Shown: positions 8,536-17,699, counted from the first letter of the stretch. The stretch is 64,000 nt of DNA from Kiritimatiellia bacterium (GCA_026417735.1 JAOACR010000017.1:62001-126000), one strand, 5' to 3'. Notes: generated from the sequence alone by a model not told the origin. Numbers and translations: made by a program.

Positions 8536-9599
8536 CGCGCCAATGGTCCCGGCGCCCCTCCGGCATCGAGTGCCAGCGGCAGGGCGACCGCCCGGCTCTG
8601 CGCGAGGCTCCGCCAAACCGCCTCGGTGAACTCCATGTAGCGCACGCCGTCTTCGAATGTCGTTAGCCTCACCGGCGCTTCACCCCGGATCGCCGCGATG
8701 AACTCCTCTTCCACCCGCCAGCCGCCGCGTTCGCTTTCGGGCACGTCCAGCGGCTCGAAATCGTCCCGCCCGCGCGGCGCATGAAACAGACGCCCCTCGT
8801 ACACACGGAGCGCGCCCGCTGAACCGTACAGCGTGGCGCCCGGCGCGACCGCCGGAGCGGTGACCCCCGACTCACGCACGTACAGCTGTGCGCCGCACGC
8901 CATCTCCGCGAGCACCTCGAGGTGGTCGGGAATTTCCACTGCGACGCGGTGGCCCTCGGCGTCGAGCCGTGTCCGATGCCACACGCGCCCCATCGCGATC
9001 ACGCGTGTTGCGGCACCGACCCAGCGCATCACGGTTTCCGCCGCAATGCCCAGCCACATCGTGTTCAGCCCGCTGCGCCGGGCATCCTGTCGCCACGAGA
9101 GCGGCGCGGCGGGATCGTCCCACCCGAAACTGTCGCGGACCTCGATCGCGCGCAGCTCGCCGAGCCGCCCCTCGTCGAGCCAGCGACGAATCGTCGGATC
9201 CACTCCCAGCGTGAACGGCGCGGGCACCAGTTGCGCGACCAGCTGGGGCCGCGCGCGCGCGGCGGCGAGCATCGCGTGGGCTTCCGCCGCGTTCATCGCC
9301 ATTCGCGCTTCGCACAGCACGTGCTTGCCGGCGCCAAGCGCGGCGATCGTCGCCGGCGCGTGCAGCGACGGCCAGGTCCCGATCACCACCGCATCGGCCT
9401 CCGGATCCTCCGCCGCCTCACGCCAGTCGCGGTAAACCTTCGGGATCTCGAACTCGCGGGCGACCTGCTCCGAGGATGCCGGCGTGCGGTTGACGACGCC
9501 GATCACCCGTACGCCAGGGATCGCCCGCAACCGTGGCAGATGCATTCGCCGCGTGTTGGCGCCTGCACCGATCACCGCGATCCGGATTGCGTCCCTCAT
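8532..9599 (-). CDS. Gfo/Idh/MocA-family oxidoreductase, cytoplasmic
   Basis: A 355-aa protein with an N-terminal Rossmann motif (IAVIGAGAN, residues 7-15) and the two-domain layout of the family. There is no signal peptide. The family's EKP motif, whose lysine takes part in catalysis, reads CEARM at residues 96-100, so the lysine is replaced by alanine. That suggests altered chemistry or a ligand-binding role, although some family branches share this change. ATG 9599 overlaps the gcvPA stop (ATGA), so it is translationally coupled to gcvPA. The physiological link between the two is not known. Confidence 0.85.
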   Translation of the reverse strand: MRDAIRIAVIGAGANTRRMHLPRLRAIPGVRVIGVVNRTPASSEQVAREFEIPKVYRDWREAAEDPEADAVVIGTWPSLHAPATIAALGAGKHVLCEARMAMNAAEAHAMLAAARARPQLVAQLVPAPFTLGVDPTIRRWLDEGRLGELRAIEVRDSFGWDDPAAPLSWRQDARRSGLNTMWLGIAAETVMRWVGAATRVIAMGRVWHRTRLDAEGHRVAVEIPDHLEVLAEMACGAQLYVRESGVTAPAVAPGATLYGSAGALRVYEGRLFHAPRGRDDFEPLDVPESERGGWRVEEEFIAAIRGEAPVRLTTFEDGVRYMEFTEAVWRSLAQSRAVALPLALDAGGAPGPLAR

Positions 9600-10957
9600 G
9601 CCCCGCCTCCCGCCGGCGCAACCGCCGCGTGCAGCCGCGCGGCGAGCAGATCAATCTCCTCCCGTGTTCGCCGTTCGGTGAACGCGGTGAGCAGCACCCG
9701 CTCCATGCCGGGATAGTAACGGCCCACCGGGAAGCCCGGCGCAATGCCGCGGTCGATCAGTCGCCCCACGACCTCCGCCGCGTCGCGGGGTAGCTCCAGC
9801 GCCAGCTCGTTGAACACCGGGCGGTCCACCAGCAGCCGCACGCCCGGGATCGCGGTCAGCCGCCGCCTCGCGTACTCCGCGTTCGCAGCGCACACGCGCC
9901 CCAACTCGACGAACCCCTCCCGTCCCAGCAGGCTCAGATGGATCAGCGCCCGCAGCGCGCAGAGCGCCTCGTTCGTGCAGATGTTCGAGGTGGCCTTGTC
10001 GCGCCGGATGTGCTGTTCGCGCGCCTGCAGCGTCAGCACGTAGCCGCGGCGCCCCTGAGCGTCCTGCGTTGCGCCGACAATGCGGCCGGGCATACGCCGC
10101 ACCAGCGAACGGCGCGTCGCCATGAACCCCAGGTAGGGTCCGCCGAACGCCAGCGGCAGCCCTAGGCTCTGCCCCTCCCCCACCGCGATGTCCGCCCCCA
10201 TCTCGCCCGGTGTTTTGATCAGCGACAGCGCCACCGGATATGCCGACATCACCACCAGCGCGCCGACCCGGTGCGCCGCCTCCACAAGCCCGGTGTAGTC
10301 CTCCACCACGCCGAAAAAGTTCGGGTTCTGCACCAACAGCGCGGCGACCCGCTCGGAGAGCGCCGCGCTCAGTGCCGCGATGTCCGACGCGCCCCGAGCG
10401 GTCGGAATCTCCACCAGCTCGATCTCGAGATTGCGGGTGTACGAGCGCAACATCGTGCGGTAGATCGGATTCACCCCCTCGTCCACCAGCACCAGCGGCC
10501 GCTCCGTCACCCGCAGCGCCATCATCATCGCCTCGAACAGCGCAGTTCCGCCGTCGTAGAGCGACGCGTTCGCCACCTCCATGCCGGTCAGCCGAACGAT
10601 CGCAGACTGAAACTCGTAGATCGCCTGCAGCGTCCCCTGCGAAGCTTCGGGCTGATAGGGCGTGTAGGCGGTGAAAAACTCACCGCGCGCGGCGAGCGTT
10701 TCCACCGCGGCCGGAATGTGATGGTCATAAAAACCGGCGCCACAGAAGTTGATGAGGTCGGTCGAGTTCCGCGCCGCCAGCGCGCGCAGTTCCCGAAGCA
10801 TCTCCATCTCGCAGAGGCTGTCGGGCAGATCAAACGCATCCGTTTGGAACTCCGCGGGAATCGCCGCGAACAGGTCCTCCACGCTCTCGGCGCCGATCGC
10901 CTGCAGCATCGCGCGCTGCTGCGCGTCGGTCGTCGGCACAAAGTTCGTCGGATTCAT
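9596..10957 (-). CDS. gcvPA: Glycine dehydrogenase (decarboxylating) subunit 1
   Basis: A 453-aa protein with the complete alpha-subunit pattern of split P-protein: NFVPTTDAQQRAML near the start, INFCGAGFYDHHIP, FFTAYTPYQPEASQGTLQ, and MEVANASLYDGGTAL. It forms the glycine-decarboxylating P-protein together with GcvPB, which carries the PLP lysine. Neither gcvPB nor gcvT/gcvH lies next to it here, which is unusual. The start is ATG 10957, with CGGAGTGG upstream; the longer reading frame begins inside the leader. It is the first gene of a three-gene set with Gfo/Idh/MocA and VanZ-like. Confidence 0.92.
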   Translation of the reverse strand: MNPTNFVPTTDAQQRAMLQAIGAESVEDLFAAIPAEFQTDAFDLPDSLCEMEMLRELRALAARNSTDLINFCGAGFYDHHIPAAVETLAARGEFFTAYTPYQPEASQGTLQAIYEFQSAIVRLTGMEVANASLYDGGTALFEAMMMALRVTERPLVLVDEGVNPIYRTMLRSYTRNLEIELVEIPTARGASDIAALSAALSERVAALLVQNPNFFGVVEDYTGLVEAAHRVGALVVMSAYPVALSLIKTPGEMGADIAVGEGQSLGLPLAFGGPYLGFMATRRSLVRRMPGRIVGATQDAQGRRGYVLTLQAREQHIRRDKATSNICTNEALCALRALIHLSLLGREGFVELGRVCAANAEYARRRLTAIPGVRLLVDRPVFNELALELPRDAAEVVGRLIDRGIAPGFPVGRYYPGMERVLLTAFTERRTREEIDLLAARLHAAVAPAGGGA

Positions 10958-10994
10958 CTGGCCACTCCGCTCGTCCGCGAGGGCGAGCCGTTTC

Positions 10995-11023
10995 ATTCTG
11001 CGCCACCTGCTCGGACCGCGCAA
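10995..11023 (-). promoter_or_regulatory. Sigma70-type promoter for gcvPA
   Basis: TTGCGC (11018-11023), a 17-base spacer and CAGAAT (10995-11000) on the minus strand, in the 88-base gap after mtaB. It leaves a leader of about 30 bases before ATG 10957. Confidence 0.4.
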
Positions 11024-11045
11024 ACGCCCGCTCCGCACCGGCAGC

Positions 11046-12371
11046 TCAGACAGCCCGCGCGGCGGGTTCCGCGATCAAGCCACTCTCGTCTGCGGCAACC
11101 ACCCGTACTGCGACGGGTCCCTCGCGCGGGTCCCGCTCGAACCGCGCGACGATCGGGCAATACCGCGCGCAGTGCCCGCGCGCGACGCCCGTCATCGCCT
11201 CCCATCTCTCAGCGAGCAGTTCGACCTCGCGCCCCACCCAACGACGGTGCCACGTCGCCGCCAGTTCGCGCGCGAGCGCCCGGGCCGCCTCTGCGCGCCG
11301 CCGCACCACTGCCGCTGGCAGGCGGTCCGCCATCGCCGCCGCCAGCGTGCCGGGCCGCGGCGAAAACGCAAAGAGGTGGATCCGACTGAACCCGACCTCG
11401 CGGCAGAGGTTCAGCGTCGTCGCGAAGTCCTCCTCCGTTTCACCGGGAAAGCCCACGATCAGGTCCGTCGTCAGTGCCGGTTCGTCCAGCGCCGCCCGCA
11501 CACGGCGAACCGCGCCGAGGAACTCCGCCACCGTATAGCCCCGCCGCATGCGATGGAGCACCGCGTCCGAGCCGGATTGCAGCGGCAGATGCAGATGCGG
11601 TGCGACATTCTGATGGACCCGCATCACTTCGAGCAGTCGGTCGGTGACCTCCGCCGGATGCAGGCTAGACAGGCGCAGCCGTCTCACTCCGGGCACACCC
11701 GCAGCGGCCGCCACCACGTCGGCCAGCTCGCCCCCCCCCGCCCGCCCCCACAGCCCGATGCTGACACCGCTGAGCACGATTTCCGCGTGGCCCGCCTCCG
11801 CGTACCGCCGCACTTCCTGCACAATCTCGGGCAGCGGACGGTCCCGCGGCGGTCCACGCAATGCCGGCACCACACAGTAACTGCAGCCCAGATCGCATCC
11901 GTCCTGCACCTTCACAAATGCCCGCGCGTGGCCGGTGAACCGGCGGGGGGCAGCCGCAAAGCCGTGCGCCATCGCCGGCCTGACCAACCGGTCCAACGCC
12001 CGCGCCAGCGCGGCGGACCAGCCGGGCCCGGCCGGCACAACGGCGTCGCAATGAACCGAGCGGGGCAACAGCGCTGCCGCGCAGCCACTGGCGATCACCA
12101 CCGCCGGGCCGCGGGCATGTTTTGCAACGCACCGTCGCGACTCCGCCAACGCCGCGCCGGTCACCGCACACCCGTGCACGACGACCACGTCGGCCGGCTC
12201 AACGCCGCCGGCAGCTCGAAGACCGCGACGCTCCATCTCGCGCTCGATCTCGCGGGCCTCGCACTGGTTCACCTTGCAGCCAAGCACCCGCACGGCGTAG
12301 GTCACCAAGGGGCGACGGCCCGCCGGCGCAGACGCGGCGGCGGCAGCGATCGGCTCAGTCGGCGAACACAT
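11046..12371 (-). CDS. mtaB: tRNA (t6A37) methylthiotransferase
   Basis: A 441-aa radical SAM methylthiotransferase. Three N-terminal cysteines (C32 in LGCKVNQ, C68 in HGCAVT, C97 in SGCAAA) bind the auxiliary 4Fe-4S cluster. The radical SAM triad is C159-x3-C163-x2-C166 (QDGCDLGCSYCVVP). A C-terminal TRAM-like region follows. The LGCKVNQ form points to MtaB, which makes ms2t6A37 in tRNAs decoding ANN codons, rather than MiaB or RimO. ATG 12371 lies inside the 3' end of the upstream gene, so the two overlap by 17 bases. Confidence 0.9.
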   Translation of the reverse strand: MCSPTEPIAAAAASAPAGRRPLVTYAVRVLGCKVNQCEAREIEREMERRGLRAAGGVEPADVVVVHGCAVTGAALAESRRCVAKHARGPAVVIASGCAAALLPRSVHCDAVVPAGPGWSAALARALDRLVRPAMAHGFAAAPRRFTGHARAFVKVQDGCDLGCSYCVVPALRGPPRDRPLPEIVQEVRRYAEAGHAEIVLSGVSIGLWGRAGGGELADVVAAAAGVPGVRRLRLSSLHPAEVTDRLLEVMRVHQNVAPHLHLPLQSGSDAVLHRMRRGYTVAEFLGAVRRVRAALDEPALTTDLIVGFPGETEEDFATTLNLCREVGFSRIHLFAFSPRPGTLAAAMADRLPAAVVRRRAEAARALARELAATWHRRWVGREVELLAERWEAMTGVARGHCARYCPIVARFERDPREGPVAVRVVAADESGLIAEPAARAV

Positions 12372-13653
12372 GGATCACCGGATGCGTCGTCATCAGTGGC
12401 GCGACGAACCGCATCATCTCCCCATACGTCATCGCCCCCGGCGCAAATACAACAATCACCGGCAGCCCCGGCCCTTCCGCGTCCAACCGGGCACGCAACT
12501 CGGCCGGCGTTTGCGCAGGAAACTCTCGGGTAAAGAAGGTGGGCGCGTCCGTTAGGATGTCCCGCCCCGCCTCCACGCGCACCAGCACCGCGCTCCACCC
12601 GCCGCCCGGCGCCGCCTGCAACCGCAGCTCCCAGGGCTGCGACGGCCGTTCCTCCCGGCGCCGTAGGGAGGGGTCAGGAGACAGTGCGCGGTAATACACC
12701 TGCCCGGCCGACGGCGGCTCGATGCGCACCCCCGAAAGCTCCGCGAAGCGCGCGACCGCCTCGCCGATCACGCGAAGCTCCCGAACAGGAACCTCCGGCC
12801 GCACCTGAACATCCAGATGGGGATCGAATCCTCCCTCCACCAACTCGCGCAACCGCCGCTCGACCTCCTCCGGCGCGCCCGCAACAGCGGCGGCACCGCC
12901 CGACTCGGCGAGCGACACCGTGGGCCGGCCCTCCGCAAGACCGATGTGCAGCGCGAAGTCTCTCACCCGCGGCCGTCCGTCAGGCCTCGGCTCGGGGCGC
13001 AGCACCACCGTCAGCGGCTCGCCCTTCGCCCACACGTGGTTCGAGTTCGCAATCTGATAGTCGTAGAGCGCGCTCTGGCTGCCTCGGCGCGGAATGTCGA
13101 GCACCGTGGTCTCAAGGTTGAACGCGCTCGCGATCGAACACGGCTCGATCTCATCCGCCGCATACACCGTGCCGGTCCCCGCGGCGGCGGGCACCCGCGC
13201 CGAGCCCACGAACACGAGACCTTCGCGCGGCAACGTCGTGCCGGTGCGAGTGTCCACAAGCGTGTCCTCAAAACGCACACGGGCCGGCGCACCGCCCGTC
13301 GCCGCCGCATCCCTCCACTCAAACTCCGCGATCACACGTTCGCCGCGCGGCCAGAAGCGCAACGCTTTCGGATCCACCGGGTGGCCGGGCTGCAGCCCGA
13401 TGTGCTCGAGCGCCCGGTGCACATCGCTCGGACGCGCCAGCGAGACGGCGATCGCCTCGTAGTCGTGCCCGCTGTTCGTCGCGATGAGAAAAAACTCGCA
13501 CAGCGTGCCGCCCTGAATGCCGGTCGCGCGCGCATCAATCCGCACCTCTCGGCGCTCGCGGTCGGCCGTCACAAACGGCGCGCGCCACAGCGGGTTCACG
13601 TCCGCCGCTTCCGCCACGGCGCCGAACGCGGCGATGAGCAGGACTATGTTCAT
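12355..13653 (-). CDS. Exported protein with a YdjY-like domain
   Basis: A 432-aa protein with a short signal peptide (MNIVLLIAAFGAVAEAA). The N-terminal 200 residues resemble the YdjY domain seen in many PVC proteins: a strand-rich segment, HDYEAIAVS, then VHRALEHIGLQPGHPV and WPRGERVIAEFEW. The C-terminal end (LPVIVVFAPGAMTYGEMMRFVAPL) is reminiscent of the ExbD/TolR periplasmic fold, but that is a weak resemblance. No function is known. ATG 13653 was chosen as the start of the signal peptide; the longer frame runs into the divergent promoter region shared with queG. Confidence 0.65.
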   Translation of the reverse strand: MNIVLLIAAFGAVAEAADVNPLWRAPFVTADRERREVRIDARATGIQGGTLCEFFLIATNSGHDYEAIAVSLARPSDVHRALEHIGLQPGHPVDPKALRFWPRGERVIAEFEWRDAAATGGAPARVRFEDTLVDTRTGTTLPREGLVFVGSARVPAAAGTGTVYAADEIEPCSIASAFNLETTVLDIPRRGSQSALYDYQIANSNHVWAKGEPLTVVLRPEPRPDGRPRVRDFALHIGLAEGRPTVSLAESGGAAAVAGAPEEVERRLRELVEGGFDPHLDVQVRPEVPVRELRVIGEAVARFAELSGVRIEPPSAGQVYYRALSPDPSLRRREERPSQPWELRLQAAPGGGWSAVLVRVEAGRDILTDAPTFFTREFPAQTPAELRARLDAEGPGLPVIVVFAPGAMTYGEMMRFVAPLMTTHPVIHVFAD

Positions 13654-13739
13654 GTTGCAGGCGTCCACACCGCTTCGCGCGGCAAGCTCAAATATCGTAT
13701 CGTGACGGGCGCCGTTCACCAAGTGTCCGGCCCCGGATC

Positions 13740-14828
13740 ATGCAGCATCGCCCGAGTGCCCGCGAGCTGATCTCGGCCGCACTCGAACATTTCGACGCGG
13801 CGGGTATCGCACTGCCGGCGGAGCCGCTCCGGCCCCAAGTTTGGGCCAAATGGGTGGCCGCCGGCCATTACGCCGACATGGAGTGGCTCGCGCGAACCGC
13901 ATCCATTCGATGCCGGCCGTCGGCGGCCGCACCGGAGGTCGGTGCCTGGCTCATGGTGGCTCTTGCGCTCCGTGTCGAGCCGCCGGCGCCGGCAGTCTGG
14001 GAGGACCCGCGGCGCGGACGCATCGCACGCTACGCGTGGGGGCCGGACTACCACGCGCAGATGCGCGCACGGTTGCAGCCGCTGGCGGAACGCATCCGCC
14101 GCGCAGCGGGCCTGGTGGCCACGCCACGCCTGTTCGTGGACACTTCACCGGTCGCGGAGAAGGAGCTGGCCGCGGTCGCGGGTCTGGGCTTCATCGGGCG
14201 GAACACCCTGCTGATCGCAGAGGGAGACGGCTCGTGGTTGAGCCTCGGCGGGCTCGCCTTGCCGTGGCGGCCGACCGGCGCCGAGCCGCTGCCAGAACCG
14301 ACGCTTGCGCAGCGGACAGCGCGCGGCTGCGGCACCTGCCGGCGGTGTCGCGCCGCCTGCCCCACCGGCGCGCTGGTGGACGATCACACGCTCGACGCGC
14401 GCCGGTGTATCGCGTGGGCGACGGTCGAATGTCGGGGTGAGATTCCCCTCCACCTGCGGCCGCTCACCTGCCGTTGGCTCGCCGGCTGCGATCTATGTCA
14501 GGAATGCTGCCCGTGGTGCCGCCCCTCGCCCCGCACGGCCGCACCGCGCGTCGCGTTTGACCCTGAGCTCCACGCGCCGCTGTTGTCGGCGGCGCTGAGT
14601 CTCTCACCGGAGGAGTTCCGGCACCGGTACGGCGCGAGCGCCATCGGGCGAATCGGGTGGAGACAATGGATTCGCAACGCGCTGGTTGCGGCCGCCTCCG
14701 CGCCCGCTGACGGGGAGATCCGAGCCGCGGTCGCGCGACACGTGGACTGCAGCGATCCGATTATCCGACCCCACGCCGCGTGGGCACTGCGACGGCTCAC
14801 CGCGGGCGACGCCGCCGCGGAGCTCTAG
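13740..14828 (+). CDS. queG: Epoxyqueuosine reductase
   Basis: A 362-aa protein. The N-terminal DUF1730 region is followed by VEKELAAVAGLGFIGRNTLLI-like sequence (here VAEKELAAVAGLGFIG) and two 4Fe-4S clusters: GCGTCRRCRAACPTGAL and CDLCQECCPWC. A short C-terminal helical (HEAT-like) part follows. QueG reduces epoxyqueuosine to queuosine in tRNA using cobalamin. Length and motifs are normal for the family. The gene runs divergently from the YdjY-like gene across 86 bases and converges with the NSS genes, where the stop codons overlap by 4 bases. Confidence 0.92.
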   Translation: MQHRPSARELISAALEHFDAAGIALPAEPLRPQVWAKWVAAGHYADMEWLARTASIRCRPSAAAPEVGAWLMVALALRVEPPAPAVWEDPRRGRIARYAWGPDYHAQMRARLQPLAERIRRAAGLVATPRLFVDTSPVAEKELAAVAGLGFIGRNTLLIAEGDGSWLSLGGLALPWRPTGAEPLPEPTLAQRTARGCGTCRRCRAACPTGALVDDHTLDARRCIAWATVECRGEIPLHLRPLTCRWLAGCDLCQECCPWCRPSPRTAAPRVAFDPELHAPLLSAALSLSPEEFRHRYGASAIGRIGWRQWIRNALVAAASAPADGEIRAAVARHVDCSDPIIRPHAAWALRRLTAGDAAAEL

Positions 14829-15019
14829 CGCATGCCACCGCGCCGCCGCTCGACGGTGCGCCGCGGCGGTTCGAACTCGCCGTGCTCAAGATGCCGGATG
14901 TCGTCCTCCGGATTCTGCCAGTGCCGACGCGACGTCAACACCCGGTAGAAGCACCACCCTGTCCAGAACAGGATCGCCGCCCAGCTGGCGATCAAAAATA
15001 TCCATCCGCCCGGGGTCAT
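14825..15019 (-). CDS. Small one-helix subunit of the NSS transporter (MetS-like)
   Basis: A 64-aa protein with a single membrane helix (GWIFLIASWAAILFWTGWCF) and a charged cytoplasmic tail. ATG 15019 overlaps the transporter stop (ATGA). Its size, one helix and position directly after a sodium:neurotransmitter-symporter gene match the MetS-type small subunits described with MetP in Corynebacterium, which are needed for transport. The longer 215-codon reading frame here is an artefact that covers the transporter. Confidence 0.75.
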   Translation of the reverse strand: MTPGGWIFLIASWAAILFWTGWCFYRVLTSRRHWQNPEDDIRHLEHGEFEPPRRTVERRRGGMR

Positions 15020-16563
15020 CGCGGCTCCTCCGCCGGCACGCCACGGCGCGAGGCGTGCCGGATGAGCGCGGCGGTAACTCCGAAGAGCAGCAGCAGCATC
15101 GCGCGCGCCGTCCACCGCCACGCGCGCTGCGCGGGGGGCACGCCGGCCATCGTCACATATGCCCAGCCGTCCTGCCACAACCACGCGCCCAGGATCACCG
15201 CCAGCAGCGTGGGCGTCACATACTTCAGCACCCACCGCAGCGCATCCGGCAGCCGAACCTCCGCGCCGACGTGGATTTCCGTCCACGCCCGGTCGGCTCC
15301 GAACACCCACATGAACAGCACGCACTCGATCAGCGCGAACAGCGCCAGACCGATCGTGCCCGCCCAGAAGTCCACCTCGTCGAGCGCACCGGCCGCAAAC
15401 CCGAGGATCGGCACGTGACCCAGCACCAGCAGCGTCAGCCACACCGCACGCACCGCGCGGCGGTGTGTCCATCCCAGCTCATCTTCGAGGAATGCGACCG
15501 CCGGCTGCGCGAGCGCGACCGACGAGGTCACGCCCGCGATGAACAGCAGAAAGAACCACATCACCCCGAACAGCGCGCCCGCGGGCATCTGCTGGAAAAT
15601 CGCCGGCATCGCGACGAAGCCGAGGTTGAACGCCCCGCTGCGCGCGATCTCCACCGTACCCGCCCGGCCGAAAAACACCACCGCGGCCGGAATCGCGATG
15701 CTCGCGCCCATGATCACCTCGACGAACTCGTTCATCATCGAGGCGGAAAGGCCGGTGACGATGATGTCGTCGCGCCGGCGCATATAGCTGGCGTAACACT
15801 GGATCGCGCCGAACCCGACACTGAGCGTGAAGAATACCTGTCCCGCCGCCGCCAACCACACCCGGCCGCTGCGCAGCGACGCGAACTCCGGATTCCAAAC
15901 GAAGCCGAGCCCGTGTAACACCGTTTGGTCCGGCCCCGCGCCGGCCGGCGGGCTGAGTGTGAACACCCGTGCCATCAACACAAACGCCAGCAGAAAGAGC
16001 AACGGCATGCCCACGCGCGCCAGCCGCTCGATCCCCCGCGCGATCCCCCCGGTCATTACCCAGTAGTTCACCCCGATCGTGATGAGAAAGAACACCCACG
16101 CAATCAGCGAGACCCCCACCCGCGTGCCCCCGCCCTGGTACGCGGTCAGAAACGCACGCAGGCTGTCCATCGAGCGGACACCGAAGAGGTCCCACACCAT
16201 TGCGAACATCGAGTAGGCCAGCGACCACGACTCGACGTAGAGGTAATACGTCAGCACGCCCAGTGGCAGGCACACGCCCAGCGCCCCGATGTACTTCGCC
16301 GCCGGGTGCCGCCACAACAGCGCGAAGACGCCCGGCGCGCTGCCGTGCCGGTACGCGCCACCCATGCGCCCCATTGCCCATTCACACCAGGCCAGCGGCA
16401 CGCCGAACAACACCAGCGCAACAAAGTAGGGAATCATGAACGCGCCACCGCCGTTCTGCGCCGCCTGAACCGGAAAGCGAAGGAAGTTGCCGAGCCCGAC
16501 GGCGTTGCCCGCCATCGCCAGAATCACGCCGATCCTTGACGCCCAACGTTCGCGATCCGCCAT
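15016..16563 (-). CDS. Sodium-dependent NSS/SNF-family transporter
   Basis: A 515-aa protein with about 12 membrane helices. The N-terminus has the NSS signature RERWASRIGVILAMAGNAVGLGNFLRFP, split here as WASRIGVILAMAG and NAVGLGNFLRFP, which contributes the substrate and Na+ sites of TM1. Bacterial members carry amino acids such as methionine, alanine, leucine or tryptophan; the presence of a MetS-like subunit favours methionine/alanine. ATG 16563 was chosen because family members start about 7 residues before SRxG and GAAGGG lies about 10 bases upstream. The longer frame with MKRHHP is unlikely. Confidence 0.9.
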   Translation of the reverse strand: MADRERWASRIGVILAMAGNAVGLGNFLRFPVQAAQNGGGAFMIPYFVALVLFGVPLAWCEWAMGRMGGAYRHGSAPGVFALLWRHPAAKYIGALGVCLPLGVLTYYLYVESWSLAYSMFAMVWDLFGVRSMDSLRAFLTAYQGGGTRVGVSLIAWVFFLITIGVNYWVMTGGIARGIERLARVGMPLLFLLAFVLMARVFTLSPPAGAGPDQTVLHGLGFVWNPEFASLRSGRVWLAAAGQVFFTLSVGFGAIQCYASYMRRRDDIIVTGLSASMMNEFVEVIMGASIAIPAAVVFFGRAGTVEIARSGAFNLGFVAMPAIFQQMPAGALFGVMWFFLLFIAGVTSSVALAQPAVAFLEDELGWTHRRAVRAVWLTLLVLGHVPILGFAAGALDEVDFWAGTIGLALFALIECVLFMWVFGADRAWTEIHVGAEVRLPDALRWVLKYVTPTLLAVILGAWLWQDGWAYVTMAGVPPAQRAWRWTARAMLLLLFGVTAALIRHASRRGVPAEEPR

Positions 16564-16636
16564 CGTCGCCGCCCTTCGGTGGGCGGGATGGTGCCGCTTC
16601 ATCCCCGGTCGGTCAAGCCGCCGGCGCAAGCGGCCA

Positions 16637-16665
16637 CTGGCAGGCCTGCATTCCGTGCGTATGGT
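16637..16665 (+). promoter_or_regulatory. Sigma70-type promoter for the CsgG-like gene
   Basis: CTGGCA (16637-16642), a 17-base spacer, then TATGGT (16660-16665). It gives a leader of about 22 bases with GAGGGC before ATG 16694, so this one is a normal leadered mRNA. Confidence 0.45.
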
Positions 16666-16693
16666 GTAACAGCTATCAGAACGAGGGCAGACG

Positions 16694-17677
16694 ATGAACC
16701 GACCACTCAGATGCTACCTTCGATCCCTGCTGATGTTGGGACTGGGGGCGGCCACCGCCCGGGCGCAGATCGGCGTGCCGCCCGCGCGCACGCGCGATGG
16801 CACCTCCAAACCTGCACTGGGCGAATACAAGGGCGTCAAGCACGCGATCGGCTGCAAAGACTTCCGGAACGAATCCGGATGGCGCGGGCACTGGGAGATC
16901 GGCTACAACCTCACGATCATGCTGGAGTCCGCGCTGCGCGATACCGGTCGCTTCGTGCTCGTGGAACGTGAGCAGCTGGGCGACGTGCTGCTGGAACAGG
17001 ACCTGGCCGCCAGCGGCCGGGCCGCCGCCTCACAGGTCGCGCGAAAGGGTCTGATCCGGCCGGCCCGCTACATTGCGACCGGTGCGATCACCGAGGTGTC
17101 GGAGGGTCAGTCGGGCCTCGGTGGCGGCATCAGCGTGGGGGGCATCCGCCTCGGCGGCACCCGCGCGGAAGCGCAACTGGCCGTGATCGTGAAGCTGGTG
17201 GACACAACCACCGGCGAAATCGTTGCGCAGCAGCGCGTGGTCGGCAAGGCCGGGCGCACCGGCCTGAACGTCGGCCTCAGCGTCGGACGCGTCTCCACCG
17301 ATTTGGGCGGCTTCGTGAAGACGCCGCTCGGTCAGGCCGCGCAGGACTGCATCAATCAGGCGGCCGCCTTCATTGCCAAGAAAATGGAGGAGTTCCCGGT
17401 CGAGGGCAGCGTGATCAAAACCGCGGACGACGGTCGCGTGATCATCAACCGCGGTGCCGAGTACGGCGTGCAGGTCGGCCACGAACTGGTGATGGTTCGC
17501 CCCGGCGAAGTACTGATCGACCCGGACAGCGGTGCGGTGCTGGAACGGGCGGCTGGCAAGACGATCGGCCGCCTGAAAGTCGTCGAGGTGACCGACAAGG
17601 TCGCATATTGCGAGGTGCTAGAAGGCGAGCGGAAACCGGAAACCGGCGTCACCGTCCAACTGAAACCGGCACGCTGA
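16694..17677 (+). CDS. Exported CsgG-domain protein
   Basis: A 327-aa protein with a signal peptide (residues 1-24, ending ATARA). Its core matches the CsgG/curli-assembly family: GYNLTIMLESALRDTGRFVLVEREQLGDVLLEQ is typical, and ARYIATGAITEVSE follows. There is no lipobox cysteine, unlike CsgG itself, so it is probably periplasmic rather than an outer-membrane secretion pore. The C-terminal 90 residues (VEGSVIKTADDGRVIINRGAEYGVQ) form a domain often found fused to CsgG in these proteins. No curli genes are nearby, so the function is unknown. Confidence 0.8.
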   Translation: MNRPLRCYLRSLLMLGLGAATARAQIGVPPARTRDGTSKPALGEYKGVKHAIGCKDFRNESGWRGHWEIGYNLTIMLESALRDTGRFVLVEREQLGDVLLEQDLAASGRAAASQVARKGLIRPARYIATGAITEVSEGQSGLGGGISVGGIRLGGTRAEAQLAVIVKLVDTTTGEIVAQQRVVGKAGRTGLNVGLSVGRVSTDLGGFVKTPLGQAAQDCINQAAAFIAKKMEEFPVEGSVIKTADDGRVIINRGAEYGVQVGHELVMVRPGEVLIDPDSGAVLERAAGKTIGRLKVVEVTDKVAYCEVLEGERKPETGVTVQLKPAR

Positions 17678-17680
17678 GCG

Positions 17681-17699
17681 GCCACCAGGGCCGGGTGGC
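17681..17699. other. Small hairpin between convergent genes
   Basis: GCCACC (17681-17686) can pair with GGTGGC (17694-17699) around a 7-base loop, 3 bases after the CsgG-like stop. No T-run follows, so a terminator role is uncertain. The rest of the 191-base gap to the next gene shows nothing I can name. Confidence 0.3.

Noticed and set aside
14825-15472. 215-codon minus-strand frame
   Set aside because: Most of it lies over the NSS transporter in another frame; only the last 64 codons are a real gene.
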